DNA of 64,000 nucleotides from Nocardiopsis sp. YSL2 (lineage in GTDB: Bacteria > Actinomycetota > Actinomycetes > Streptosporangiales > Streptosporangiaceae). The stretch is taken from contig NZ_JAMOAO010000001.1 of assembly GCF_030555055.1 (NCBI RefSeq), positions 5,766,001 through 5,830,000 of the forward strand, given 5' to 3'. The notes under the pieces were generated by a model. That model saw only the letters and a program-made list of their open reading frames with translations, made no database searches and was not told the DNA's origin. Below, in pieces: positions 42,001-51,473 of the stretch (within the stretch, counting starts at the first letter, position 1; each line of letters opens with the position of its first letter). Made by a program: the position numbers and the translations under genes.

Positions 42001-42369
42001 GTGCACCTCCACGCCATCACCGTCGACTGCGCCGACGCCTACACCCTGGCCACCTTCTGGTCCCAGGCCCTGGGCCACCCCCTGCACCCCGACGACCGCC
42101 CCGGCGACCCCGAGGCCCTCATCCGCCTCCCCCAGGGCCCGCCCCTGCTCTTCATCGGCGTCCCCGAACCCAAGACCGCCAAGAACCGCCTCCACCTGGA
42201 CCTGTGCGCCGACCCCGGCACCACCCGCGACGCCGAGATCACCCGCCTGCAACAGCTGGGCGCCACCCTGGCCGAAGACCGCCGCGCCCCCGACGGCACC
42301 GGATGGGCCGTCCTGCGCGACCCCGAGGGCCACGAGTTCTGCGTCGTGCGAGCCGACCACGAACGCTGA
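42001..42369 (+). CDS. VOC/glyoxalase-like protein (short)
   Basis: 122 aa of the vicinal-oxygen-chelate fold: ADAYTLATFWSQALGHPLHP, AKNRLHLDLCADPG and the final RDPEGHEFCVV. A smaller paralogue of the protein at 11851-12312 with the same KNRLHLD and DPEGxEFC landmarks. The GTG at 42001 has AAAGGA upstream. Substrate unknown. Confidence 0.87.
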   Translation: MHLHAITVDCADAYTLATFWSQALGHPLHPDDRPGDPEALIRLPQGPPLLFIGVPEPKTAKNRLHLDLCADPGTTRDAEITRLQQLGATLAEDRRAPDGTGWAVLRDPEGHEFCVVRADHER

Positions 42370-42376
42370 CACACAC

Positions 42377-42410
42377 CAGGGGCGCCCCGGCCACCGCCGG
42401 GACGCCCCTG
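42377..42410. terminator. Bidirectional hairpin terminator
   Basis: CAGGGGCGCCCCGG and CCGGGACGCCCCTG form a stem with one mismatch around CCACCG, between the convergent glyoxalase-like (+) and deformylase (-) genes. Confidence 0.65.
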
Positions 42411-42424
42411 ACCACGCGAGAGCT

Positions 42425-43093
42425 TCAGCCCTCGAACTCGCGCACCAGCTCCGCCGTACGCTCCTCACGGCGCTCGAACACGCTCTCGGCCATCTCGCTC
42501 ATCTTCTTCAGCACCCGCTTGCGCTCACGCGTGGAGAGCCGGTCGGTGTAGAGCTTGCCCAGCGTGTGATCGGTCTCGTGCTGCAGGCACCGCGCGAAGT
42601 ACCCCCGCCCCGACAGCACCACCTCGGCGCCGTCCCTGTCCACACCGCGCACCGTCGCCCGCTCCAACCGCCCCAGGTCCGCGTGCGGCCCCGGCACCGA
42701 CAGACAGCCCTCCGAGTCCACCACCAGCACGTCGTCGGCCCCGCGCTCGTCCAGCACCGGGTTGACCACGTGCCCCACGTGGCGCACGCCGTCATCGTCG
42801 GGGCAGTCGTAGACGAACAGCCGCAGATCCACACCCACCTGGTTGGCCGCCAGCCCCACACCCTCGGCCGCGTACATCGTCACGAACATGTCGTCGATCA
42901 GCTCCGCCAGCTCCGCACCGCCCAGCATGTGCTCGGGCACCTCGGCGTTGCGCCGGTGCAGCACCTCCTCGCCCGTCACCGTGATCCGCCGGACCCGGCC
43001 GCGCGCGGCCTCGGGCGCCAGCTCGGGGTACTCCGCCACCTCCCGGCCCTGGACGACGGCGGCTACCTGGGCAGGGGTGGACTGCTCCGACAT
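42425..43093 (-). CDS. def: Peptide deformylase
   Basis: 222-aa deformylase with all three motifs: GVGLAANQVG, EGCLSVPG and QHETDHTLG (HExxH with the motif-2 Cys as metal ligand). It removes the formyl group from nascent N-terminal Met. About 30 extra N-terminal residues and a charged C-terminal tail are common in actinobacterial forms. Starts at ATG 43093. Confidence 0.95.
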   Translation of the reverse strand: MSEQSTPAQVAAVVQGREVAEYPELAPEAARGRVRRITVTGEEVLHRRNAEVPEHMLGGAELAELIDDMFVTMYAAEGVGLAANQVGVDLRLFVYDCPDDDGVRHVGHVVNPVLDERGADDVLVVDSEGCLSVPGPHADLGRLERATVRGVDRDGAEVVLSGRGYFARCLQHETDHTLGKLYTDRLSTRERKRVLKKMSEMAESVFERREERTAELVREFEG

Positions 43094-43201
43094 GGCTCAA
43101 CTCTCACAACGTGCTCGGGGAGACGACAGGCGGCCCGACTCGCCGCCAACACCCCGAAAAATAGCACGAAACGGCAGGTCACCCCCGCGCCCGCGGGCCC
43201 C

Positions 43202-43645
43202 TCACCGAAACCACGCGTTGCCCTGGATGAAGCACCTGGCCAGGTAGTCGCGCAGCGAGACCACCACCAGGCGCCGGCGGTCGCTCTCGTGGTCCCACAC
43301 CACGATCCCCGGACCGTAGTCGGTGTGCACGTAGGCGAACTGCGGACCCATGTCCGAGTCGCCGAAGAAGATCATCTCATCGAAGGGCGCGTACAGCTCC
43401 AGGTAGTCCGGCTCCCGCCGCATCGCCAGGTTGTCCTCCACCAGGCGCCGCGCACTCCACACCACCGCGTCCCCGTACTCGTTGGACACACCGTCGGTCT
43501 CCCTCAGCAGCGACGCCAACTCGAACGGCAGGGGCAGCATCAGGTGCTTCTCCACCTCGGCCAGGGTCACCTCATCGGCCGGATCGTTCAGATCGGCCTC
43601 GGGATACATCTGCAGGATCAGTTCACGCCACACACTCCCGATCAT
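43202..43645 (-). CDS. SMI1/KNR4 (SUKH) family protein
   Basis: 147-aa SUKH-fold protein: VEKHLMLPLPFELASLLRETDGV minus its last residues is the core signature, with MIFFGDSDMGPQFAYV later. Many SUKH proteins are immunity proteins against contact-dependent or secreted nuclease toxins, but no toxin gene is adjacent. ATG at 43645 without a clear ribosome site. Confidence 0.85.
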   Translation of the reverse strand: MIGSVWRELILQMYPEADLNDPADEVTLAEVEKHLMLPLPFELASLLRETDGVSNEYGDAVVWSARRLVEDNLAMRREPDYLELYAPFDEMIFFGDSDMGPQFAYVHTDYGPGIVVWDHESDRRRLVVVSLRDYLARCFIQGNAWFR

Positions 43646-43964
43646 CACAGGTCGTGGCAACCCACGGGAAATCGACGTCGGCGAGTTGCGCCAAAAACCC
43701 GCCAATCCGGCCCTCTCACCCCCACAAACCTCCCATCAAGGGCATAGCACCCACCCGAAACCACCCCCGCACCCCAGCCCCACCACCACGCCCGAAATGA
43801 CCAAAAACGCCAACACTGTCACCAAGCGTGACAACACCACCACACATACGATGGAATAGACCCACCACACCCCACAAAAAAGGGACCCACCACCACCGCC
43901 CCCACACCCCACCACGCGACAGAATGGAACCACCACACACCAGCAGGAACGGACAGCACCACAC
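43646..43964. other. Intergenic region with probable kinase promoter
   Basis: About 320 bp, relatively AT-rich and full of CCACCA/CACACC runs. TACGAT (43847-43852) is a plausible -10 box for the downstream two-component operon; no good -35 is seen. No gene recognised. Confidence 0.35.
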
Positions 43965-45260
43965 ATGGCCAACGCCCCACACCACAGAGCAGGCCCACAC
44001 CACACCGGCCCACTCACCACCCTGGCCTACCTCGTCCTGCTGACCTCCCAGAACATCGCCACCCTCCTCCTACTCCCCCTCGTCATCGCCTCCGCCATCC
44101 TCACCCTCATCTGGGTCGGCCTCCCCTTCATCATCCTCACCGCCACCCTCCTACGCACCCTCGCCGACACCCAACGACGCACACTCGGCCACATCCTCCA
44201 CCAAGGCCGCATCCCCTCCGTCTACCGCCCCGTACCCCCCACCGGCGTCGTCCCCCGCGCCGGCGCCATCATCACCGACCCCGCCACCTGGAAAGACCTC
44301 CTCTGGCTCGTCTCCACACCAGCCAGCATCTCCCTCATCCTCATCCCCGCCGCCCTCCTCACCCACGGCACCCTCCACATCCTCTTCACCCTCAACACCC
44401 TCCTCCACCTCACCCCCAACATCCCCCTCTACGGCTTCTACACCCCCACCAACCTCCCCCAAACCCTCCTCCCCCTCCTCACCGGCACCACCCTGCTCGC
44501 CCTCGCCTACATCACCACCCCCCGCGCCATCACCCTCTACATCCGCTTCAACCGCCTCCTCCTCTCCCCCACCGAAAAAGCCCGCCTCACCGCCCGCGTC
44601 GCCCACCTCGCCACCAGCCGCGCCAACACCATCGACACCCAAGCCGCCGAAATCCGCCGCATCGAACGCGACCTCCACGACGGCGCCCAAGCCCGCCTCG
44701 TCGCCCTCGGCATGAACCTCGGCATGGCCGAGAACATCGTCGAAACCGACCCCGAAACCGCCCGCACCATGCTCGCCGAAGCCCGCGAAACCACCCGCCA
44801 CGCCCTCATCGAACTCCGCGACCTCGTCCGCGGCATCCACCCACCCGTCCTCGTCGAACGCGGACTCCACGGCGCCGTCCACGCCCTCGCCCTCACCCAC
44901 CACCTCCCCATCAGCGTCACCATCGACCTCGACGGCCGCCCCGCCGACCCCGTCGAATCCGCCGCCTACTTCGCCGTCGCCGAACTCCTCACCAACACCG
45001 TCAAACACTCAGGCGCAACCCACGCCTGGATCCACATCAACCACGGCCGCAACCGCCTGGTCATCACCATCACCGACAACGGCAACGGCGGCGCCGACGC
45101 CACCCCAGGAAGCGGCCTCACCGGCATCCGTCGCCGCCTCGACGCATTCGATGGCACGATGAACATCACCAGCCCCCCGGGCGGCCCCACCATCGTGACC
45201 CTGGAGATCCCGTGCGCGTTGTCATCGCCGAAGACCTTGCCCTCCTCCGCGACGGCCTGA
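43965..45260 (+). CDS. NarL-type sensor histidine kinase
   Basis: 431 aa. About four to five hydrophobic segments in the first 200 residues, then a HisKA_3 dimerisation domain with the phospho-accepting His in RIERDLHDGAQARLVALGMN and an HATPase_c domain (VAELLTNTVKHSGAT N-box; ITDNGNGGA; GSGLTGIRRRLDAF). Its 3' end overlaps the response-regulator gene by 49 bp. The signal is unknown. Codon use is markedly C-rich at third positions but less G-rich than neighbours. Confidence 0.93.
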   Translation: MANAPHHRAGPHHTGPLTTLAYLVLLTSQNIATLLLLPLVIASAILTLIWVGLPFIILTATLLRTLADTQRRTLGHILHQGRIPSVYRPVPPTGVVPRAGAIITDPATWKDLLWLVSTPASISLILIPAALLTHGTLHILFTLNTLLHLTPNIPLYGFYTPTNLPQTLLPLLTGTTLLALAYITTPRAITLYIRFNRLLLSPTEKARLTARVAHLATSRANTIDTQAAEIRRIERDLHDGAQARLVALGMNLGMAENIVETDPETARTMLAEARETTRHALIELRDLVRGIHPPVLVERGLHGAVHALALTHHLPISVTIDLDGRPADPVESAAYFAVAELLTNTVKHSGATHAWIHINHGRNRLVITITDNGNGGADATPGSGLTGIRRRLDAFDGTMNITSPPGGPTIVTLEIPCALSSPKTLPSSATA

Positions 45261-45862
45261 TCCGGCTCCTCGAGGCACACGACTTCACCGTCGTCGCCGC
45301 CGTCGACAACGGACCCGACCTCCAAGCCGCCCTCACCGAACACAAACCCGACGTCGCCGTCGTCGACGTCCGACTCCCCCCCACCTTCACCGACGAAGGA
45401 CTCCAAGCCGCCCTCGGAGCCCGCACACAGGTCCCCGGCCTGCCCATCCTCGTCCTGTCCCAACACGTCGAACAGCTCTACGCACGCGAACTCCTCTCCG
45501 ACGACACCGGCGCCGTCGGATACCTCCTCAAGGACCGCGTCCTCGACATCGGCCAGTTCATCGAAGCCGTCCGCCGCGTCGCCGCCGGCGGCACCGCCAT
45601 GGACCCCGCCGTCATCTCCCAACTCCTCGCCCGCCAGGACCAGAGCGGCCCCCTCGCCGAGCTCACCCCCCGCGAACGCGAAGTCCTCGCCGAAATGGCC
45701 GAAGGCCGCTCCAACTCCGCCATCGCCGGACGCCTCTACATCACCGAAAAAGCCGTCAGCAAACACATCAACAACATCTTCACCAAACTCGACCTGCCGC
45801 CCTCCTCCGACGACAGCCGCCGCGTCCTCGCCGTCCTGGCCTACCTCAACGGCCAGAGCTGA
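45212..45862 (+). CDS. NarL/FixJ-family response regulator
   Basis: 216 aa: receiver domain (VVIAEDLALLRDGL, phospho-Asp in VAVVDVRLPP, Lys in GYLLKDRV) and LuxR-type HTH (LTPREREVLAEMAEGRSNSA; YITEKAVSKHINNIFTKL). Partner of the overlapping histidine kinase gene. GTG start within the kinase 3' end. Confidence 0.94.
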   Translation: MRVVIAEDLALLRDGLIRLLEAHDFTVVAAVDNGPDLQAALTEHKPDVAVVDVRLPPTFTDEGLQAALGARTQVPGLPILVLSQHVEQLYARELLSDDTGAVGYLLKDRVLDIGQFIEAVRRVAAGGTAMDPAVISQLLARQDQSGPLAELTPREREVLAEMAEGRSNSAIAGRLYITEKAVSKHINNIFTKLDLPPSSDDSRRVLAVLAYLNGQS

Positions 45863-45992
45863 CCACTGCCACAGCCGCGGTCGCAGCCCGCCATCCCGGA
45901 CGCTCCACCCTGGCCAGAAACCGGAACGCCTGAGGGGCCGCACAGCACGACCGCAGCAGGCCCCAGACCCCGGCAACCCCACACACGACGAA

Positions 45993-46023
45993 GCCGCGGC
46001 CCCACACCCACCGGGACCGCGGC
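45993..46023. terminator. Bidirectional hairpin terminator
   Basis: GCCGCGGCCCC pairs with GGGACCGCGGC (one mismatch) between the response-regulator gene (+) and the AMP-ligase-like gene (-), whose stop is 13 bp away. Confidence 0.55.
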
Positions 46024-46035
46024 ACACCACACCGC

Positions 46036-47991
46036 CTACTGCTCGCGACGCACGCGGTACAACCCGTCGATCTCCTCCGCGAACGCCCGCAGCACCGCCT
46101 CACGCCGCAACTCACCCGAAGGCTGCACCAGCCCCGACTGCGACGTGAACTCCTCCGCCAGCACATGGAACGACCGCACCGCCAGATGCCGCGGCACCGA
46201 CCGGTTGGCCTCGTACACCAACCCCTGCACCTCACGCAGCAGATCACGATCCCCCGCGATCTCCTCCGGCGCCATCGACAGCGGCCGCCCGTTCACCAAC
46301 CGCCAGTACTCCAACTGGTCACGCACCAACGTCACCAGCGCACTCGCGAACGGCCGCCCCTCCACGATCACCAACACCTGACTGATCAACGGATGCGCCC
46401 GCAACCGGGCCTCGAACTCCGCCACCAGCTCCGCGTCCGAGCGCTCACCCGACTCCACCGCCACCAGCTCCGGCGAAGGAGACTCCACCGCCACACGCTC
46501 CTCCACCACCGCCGGCACCACGCCCGCCCCCGACTCGGCACGCTCCACCACGGCACCCGCCGCCGAACGCGCCACGAAACGGCCCGGCACCTCGGCCATC
46601 GCCGCCTGCGGACGCAACCGGCCCCGCACACCCACGAAACCGGAGTCATCGACCTCCGCGGCCACACCCGTGGCCAACCAACCATCACGGAACGCGCTCC
46701 GCGACCCCTCTGCGTCCCCCCAGTACCCCGAGAACAACGCACCACCGCGCACGTAGGCCTCACCCTCAGGCGACACCCACAGCTCACGGTCGTCCAACAC
46801 ACGACCCACCGTCCCGGCCACACGGCTCCCCACCGCGTTCGCCGAGAACACACCGGCCGTCTCCGGCGTACCGAACACCTGCATCACCGGCACACCCACA
46901 CCACTGAAGAACGCGTCCAACTCGTGCGACAGACCCCCACCCCAGCACACACCCAGATGCACCCGGTTGCCGAACAGCTCACGCACCCGCACGAACGACC
47001 AGCCGTACATCGACCTCGACAGCCGCCGCCACGCACCCTTCTTCGGCGACTGGTCAAAGTCCACAGCCGCCGCCACCGACGCGTTGAACGTCGCCAACGA
47101 GTCCCACCCCGTCGACTGCGCCCGCTCACGCTCCACAGCGAACACCGACTCCAACTGCGCCGCCGAACACACCAGCACCGTCGGCTTGAACGAGGCCACA
47201 CGCGCCATCAGCGTCCCCGGCGCGGTCAACCCCACCCGCACCCGGCCCACCACACACGCCAACAACGACGCCAACCCCTGGATCTGCGTCAACGGCAGAT
47301 CCAACAGCGCACTCGCCCGCCCCTGGTCCAACTCCGACAACCGCGGCCACATCCGGTCCACCAACGACGCCGCCGCCGTCAACAGCGCACCGTGCGAGAG
47401 CACCACACCCCGCATCGACCGCGACACCGTACTCAGCGGATACAACACCACCGCCGCGTCCTCGGGCCGCGTCTCATCACGCCGAAACCGCACCGACGTC
47501 GCGTCCATGTACGCACCCAGCGACACCAGGTCCGGCAGATCCGGCTCCAACCGCCACACACGACCCAGATCCGGCAACTCCCGCTGCAGACCGGCCACCG
47601 TGCGCAGCAGCCGTTCACCCTCCACCAGAGCCGCGGCCGGACGCGTGTGCCGCACCACCTGCACCACCCGCTCCACCGACGCCGACGGCTCCAACGGCAC
47701 CACCACACCGCGCACCGACCACACCGCGAACGCGACCCGCACCCACTCCTGGTGAGAACCGGACACCACCAGCACCCGGTCGCCCTCACCCACACCGGCC
47801 GCGATCAGCCCCTTGGCCACCGACGTCACGTCCGTGGCGAACTCACCCGCCGTCCGACGCCGCCAACCATCGGCCACCGGCACCGAGAACAGTTCGGCAT
47901 GCGCGTCACCGGACGCCCCCTCGTACACCAGGTCGCCCAGCCCGGACATCGCCCGAGCCCGCACACCGGGGGTGACACCAGCCTCGCCCAT
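46036..47991 (-). CDS. AMP-dependent synthetase/ligase-family pseudoenzyme
   Basis: 651 aa, long-chain acyl-CoA-synthetase-like in length and layout: N-terminal GDRVLVVSGSHQEWVRVAFA, substrate-side VMQVFGTPETAGVFSANA, GYWGDAEGSRSAFRDGWLAT and a C-terminal LVYEANRSVPRHLAVRSFHV. Key catalytic motifs are altered: the phosphate loop YTSGTTGxPKG reads YPLSTVSRSMRGV, the TGD of motif A8 reads TGV, and the terminal catalytic Lys region (normally TPTLKxRR) reads QPSGELRR. A 50-residue insert lies before the C-terminal part. Probably non-adenylating. ATG 47991 has GAGG upstream; GTG 47997 is an alternative. Confidence 0.8.
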   Translation of the reverse strand: MGEAGVTPGVRARAMSGLGDLVYEGASGDAHAELFSVPVADGWRRRTAGEFATDVTSVAKGLIAAGVGEGDRVLVVSGSHQEWVRVAFAVWSVRGVVVPLEPSASVERVVQVVRHTRPAAALVEGERLLRTVAGLQRELPDLGRVWRLEPDLPDLVSLGAYMDATSVRFRRDETRPEDAAVVLYPLSTVSRSMRGVVLSHGALLTAAASLVDRMWPRLSELDQGRASALLDLPLTQIQGLASLLACVVGRVRVGLTAPGTLMARVASFKPTVLVCSAAQLESVFAVERERAQSTGWDSLATFNASVAAAVDFDQSPKKGAWRRLSRSMYGWSFVRVRELFGNRVHLGVCWGGGLSHELDAFFSGVGVPVMQVFGTPETAGVFSANAVGSRVAGTVGRVLDDRELWVSPEGEAYVRGGALFSGYWGDAEGSRSAFRDGWLATGVAAEVDDSGFVGVRGRLRPQAAMAEVPGRFVARSAAGAVVERAESGAGVVPAVVEERVAVESPSPELVAVESGERSDAELVAEFEARLRAHPLISQVLVIVEGRPFASALVTLVRDQLEYWRLVNGRPLSMAPEEIAGDRDLLREVQGLVYEANRSVPRHLAVRSFHVLAEEFTSQSGLVQPSGELRREAVLRAFAEEIDGLYRVRREQ

Positions 47992-48132
47992 ACCCACTCA
48001 TCCTCTGCCACATCAGAAGGCGGACCGGGCACAGACCGGAGCCGCCTCAATCGGGGAATAGAGCCCTACTGTGCCCACAATCCCCTGTTCAGGCAACCCG
48101 ACGCAGTCAGACGAAAACAAGGCATCGTGTGG

Positions 48133-49416
48133 TTATCCGACCTTCGAACGGACCGTCCACACGAACGCGAGCATCGACAACACCGACGCACCGGCCATCA
48201 CCACGGCCATGCTGACCAACGACGCCTCTCCGGACGGCGTCATCCCGGCCAGAGCAGCCACACCACCACCCAGCGTGAACTGCATCGCCCCCATCAGAGC
48301 CGACGCCGTTCCCGCCACGGCCACCGGCTGACCGTCCAACGCCGTCACCGTCGAGTTGGGGAAGATGAACCCGACGCTGAACATCATCAGCGCCAACAAC
48401 CCCACGGTCACCCACAACGTGGCCACACCGCTCAACGCCAGCACCAGCAGGGTCACCACCGACACCAACGCCAGGAGCAGCCCCAGCCCCAGACGCCGCA
48501 GCGTCTCCACCCGGCCCACCAGCAGACCGTTCGTCTGCGTACCCGCCATCATCCCCAGCGAGTTGATCGCGAACAGCCACGCGTACGTCTGCGGCGAGGC
48601 ACCGAACTCGTTCTGCGAGACGAACGAGAAAGCCGACACGTACGTGAACAGCATCCCGAAACTCAGACCCAGCGTCAGCACCGGACCCATGAACCGCGGC
48701 TGCCGCACCAGCCCGCCCACGGTCCGGGCCAGCCGCCGCGGACCCTGCGGACGGCGCTCGTGCGCCGGAAGGCTCTCCGGCAGCCACACCAGCACCAGCA
48801 CGAAGCTGATCGCCGACATCCCCGCCAGCACCCAGAAGCTCACCTGCCACGGTCCCACCAGCAGCAACTGGGCACCCGCCAACGGAGCCAGCAGCGGAGC
48901 CAGCATCATCACCAGGGCCAGACGCGAGAAGAACCGCACCGCGTCGTCACCCTTGAACAGGTCACGCACGACCGCCCGGCCGATCACCGCTCCGGCCGCA
49001 CCGGCCATGCCCTGCACGAACCGCAACCCGATGAACAGGGTCACGTTCGGCACGAACACGCACAGCACCGACGTCACGGTGAACACCGCGACACCGATCA
49101 ACAGCGGAGTACGCCGCCCGAAGGCGTCGCTCATCGGACCGATGACCAACTGGCCCACGGCCAGACCGAGCATCATCGCGGTCAGCGTCAGCCCGACCTG
49201 CGACTCACTCGCTCCCAACTCCTCGGTGATCTGGGGGAAGGCCGGCAGGTACATGTCGGTCGCCAACGGCCCGGTGGCCGTCAGCACCCCCAGCACCATC
49301 ACCAGCAGCGCGACGGACCGCCGCGTCGGTGTCCACGCGGGGGGCGGCGCGGCCGTGCCGGGGGCGGGACCGGTGCCGGGAGGAGGCGTGGCGGGGGGTG
49401 ACTTCGGGGACTGCAC
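48133..49416 (-). CDS. Bcr/CflA-type multidrug MFS exporter
   Basis: 427-aa 12-TM exporter of the DHA1 Bcr/CflA group. LATDMYLPAFPQITEELGAS is the family's TM1 signature, and GPMSDAFGRRTPLLIG the loop 2-3 motif A. The proline-rich first 30 residues are cytoplasmic. Start at GTG 49416 with GGAG at 5-nt spacing; GTG 49422 is an alternative. Substrate unknown. Confidence 0.92.
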   Translation of the reverse strand: MQSPKSPPATPPPGTGPAPGTAAPPPAWTPTRRSVALLVMVLGVLTATGPLATDMYLPAFPQITEELGASESQVGLTLTAMMLGLAVGQLVIGPMSDAFGRRTPLLIGVAVFTVTSVLCVFVPNVTLFIGLRFVQGMAGAAGAVIGRAVVRDLFKGDDAVRFFSRLALVMMLAPLLAPLAGAQLLLVGPWQVSFWVLAGMSAISFVLVLVWLPESLPAHERRPQGPRRLARTVGGLVRQPRFMGPVLTLGLSFGMLFTYVSAFSFVSQNEFGASPQTYAWLFAINSLGMMAGTQTNGLLVGRVETLRRLGLGLLLALVSVVTLLVLALSGVATLWVTVGLLALMMFSVGFIFPNSTVTALDGQPVAVAGTASALMGAMQFTLGGGVAALAGMTPSGEASLVSMAVVMAGASVLSMLAFVWTVRSKVG

Positions 49417-49567
49417 AGGCACTCCAGTTCGAGGAAAACGTCTACGGAAGCCGGCCTGGGAGGGTGCCCACCGGCGGGGACCACTCCCATACCAACACCC
49501 CGAGGGGGACGTTCGCCTCCCCTTTAACCCCTGGAATGGCTGTGATGTCCGTTACCCGAAGAGCGGA

Positions 49568-50005
49568 TCAGCGGACCAACCGGTCCAGCAACCGCTCCAC
49601 CTCGACCAGCGGATCCTCCGTCAACCCCCCGTGGATCGGCCCGGGCTGGACGATGGTGCTGCGCGGCGCCGTGAGCCAGCGGAACCGCTGACCAGGCCGT
49701 TCGCGACCGGCCGCACCCGCCTCGGCACCACCCCTGCACAGCGACTCCACCGCGGCCAGCGCCCGCCGCACTCCCTCGACGTCCGCCTCGGGAGCCACCG
49801 CGAGCAACCGCCGCTCGTCCAGGGCCGACCGGGCCGCCAGGAAGGCGCGTTCCTGGCAGTACACGATCACACCGGCGTTGACGCACTCGCCGCGCTCCAG
49901 CCGCGGGACGACCCGCAGCAGGGCGTACTCGAACACCGCGCGGTCGCGCTGCTCGGCGACCCGGCCCGTCGTCACCGCGTCGCTGTACCGCTGTGCCCCG
50001 CTCAC
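49568..50005 (-). CDS. DUF3037 family protein
   Basis: 145-aa DUF3037 protein: FEYALLRVVPRLERGECVNA and VIVYCQERAFLAAR are the family core. GTG start overlapping the stop of the HipA-like kinase gene (GTGA). DUF3037 genes recur next to HipA-like kinase genes in many bacteria, so the two probably work together; function unproven. Confidence 0.88.
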   Translation of the reverse strand: MSGAQRYSDAVTTGRVAEQRDRAVFEYALLRVVPRLERGECVNAGVIVYCQERAFLAARSALDERRLLAVAPEADVEGVRRALAAVESLCRGGAEAGAAGRERPGQRFRWLTAPRSTIVQPGPIHGGLTEDPLVEVERLLDRLVR

Positions 50006-50757
50006 GCGACCACCTCCGGCAACCAGGAGCGGTCCGCCACCCGCGTCAGGAGGTGTCGCTTGTACGCCTCCCGGACCGCGTCGGGCGCATCGAACCCGGG
50101 CTCGTTCTCCAGCCACACGTCGGGCACCAGGGCCAGGACGTCGGTGAGCAGCCCCTCGTCGACCAGGGGCGCCATCCGCGCGTCCGCGGCCGCCAGGTCG
50201 GGAGAGCAGCCCGCCATCACGTGGTCGGAGGCGTCGTAGGGGCGCAGGGCCAAGCGGTCCGCTCCCGCCCAGTTGTGGTGGAAGATCAGCGTCGCCCCGT
50301 GGTCGATGAGGTAGGGCTCGCCGTGCCACAGCAGCATGTTGGGGTTGCGCCACGAACGGTCGACGTTGCCGATGAGCGCGTCGAACCACAGCACGCGGCC
50401 GGCGAAGAGCGGGTCCACGTCACAGGCCAGGGGGTCGAAGGCCAGCGAACCCGGGAGGAAGTCCATGCCCAGGTTGAGTCCGCCGCTGGCCTTGATGAGC
50501 TCCTGGACCTCGGGGTCGGGCTCGCTGCGGCCGATCACCGGGTCCAGTTCCACCAGCGCCAACTCGGGCACGGGCAGCCCCAGGGCCCGGCCGAGCTCAC
50601 CCGCGACGACCTCGGCCACGAGGGTCTTGCGACCCTGGCCCGCCCCGATGAACTTCACCACGTACATTCCCAGGTCGTCGGCCTCGACCAACCCGGGAAG
50701 CGATCCGCCTTCGCGCAACGGCAGCACGTACCGCGTCACGATCACCTTTTTCAGCAC
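50002..50757 (-). CDS. HipA-like kinase domain protein
   Basis: 251 aa, related to the C-terminal kinase part of HipA (HipA_2 group): MYVVKFIGAGQGRKTLVAEV carries the ATP-binding Lys, WFDALIGNVDRSWRNPNML the catalytic Asp/Asn loop and YLIDHGATLIFHH the DFG-like metal-binding Asp. The N-terminal HipA_N domain and a HipB antitoxin are absent. The GTG at 50757 follows TATGCT (50769-50764) by 6 nt, suggesting leaderless translation. Confidence 0.85.
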   Translation of the reverse strand: MLKKVIVTRYVLPLREGGSLPGLVEADDLGMYVVKFIGAGQGRKTLVAEVVAGELGRALGLPVPELALVELDPVIGRSEPDPEVQELIKASGGLNLGMDFLPGSLAFDPLACDVDPLFAGRVLWFDALIGNVDRSWRNPNMLLWHGEPYLIDHGATLIFHHNWAGADRLALRPYDASDHVMAGCSPDLAAADARMAPLVDEGLLTDVLALVPDVWLENEPGFDAPDAVREAYKRHLLTRVADRSWLPEVVA

Positions 50758-50784
50758 CAGGCCAGCATAGGCACCGTGCGACAC

Positions 50785-51449
50785 GACCGGGACGAACCGC
50801 TGAGCCGAACGCTCGGGGGTGCAGGTTCCGTCACCCGTCCATCAGCACCACCAGCCTTCGGACGGCCGTTTACAGGACGCTGAACACGTTCTAGGTACCG
50901 TCCGCGGCCGGAGACGACACGCCGAAGCCGGTATCCGCGAACGTTGAGAGAGGCGGGCGGCGTAGCCGCGCGATCGTGTTGTTGGTTGTTGCTTCGACAG
51001 AAGCGGACAGCCACCTTTACGACGTAGATTTCTAAGGACGCAAGCGACAGTGGATGCCTCTCCTGGGATCCTGTGCGCCCTGCGGCCGCGTCTCGCCCCC
51101 CGCCGTCTCACCGCCGCACAAGGCCGCCCTTGCCCCGGCCCTCCCCCGGCGGACGCCTCCCCTACGACCCGCCCCTGTCCCCCGGGCGCGGACCAGGTGG
51201 CTCCCGCCATCAGACTGCTCGGTGCCGCCCCGGACGCACATTCCGGCCTGACGGGAACGCGCAGACAGAGCACCGGAGCAGGGCGGAAGTCACCGGCCGA
51301 ACTCCGGATTCGAGCCGTCAGGCACCTCTACCGAAACAGCAGAACGCGGACACCGGGGTTAAGGCCTCAGCCAGGGAACCAAGGATGGCCGATTACGGCC
51401 AGGCCAGGCAACGGACAGTCACTCCTGCACTACCCTCAAAGACGAATCA
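50785..51449. other. Gene-poor stretch
   Basis: About 660 bp with no reading frame I can support on either strand; codon bias is inconsistent. It contains one copy of a 24-bp direct repeat (51159-51182) whose second copy lies beyond the next gene. Confidence 0.4.
51159..51182 (+). repeat. 24-bp direct repeat, copy 1
   Basis: Starts CCCCTACGACCCGCCCCTG and is identical to 52818-52841; both are preceded by GCCTC-type sequence. The two copies flank the lower-GC gene at 51474-52628, about 1.66 kb apart. Confidence 0.75.
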
Positions 51450-51473
51450 TTGCAAGGAGGAATGGCTTTCACC

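Noticed and set aside
43202..43645. SUKH protein as immunity partner of the toxin-like cluster at 32-36 kb
   Set aside because: It is 7 kb away behind a transposon and several housekeeping genes; no evidence links them.
43646..43964. CCACCA/CACACC-rich stretch as a CRISPR or tandem array
   Set aside because: The repeats are short, irregular and lack fixed-length spacers; this is low-complexity intergenic DNA.
46165..49401. A 1,078-codon plus-strand open frame rich in Arg and His
   Set aside because: It is the antisense shadow of the AMP-ligase-like and Bcr/CflA genes; composition is biologically implausible.
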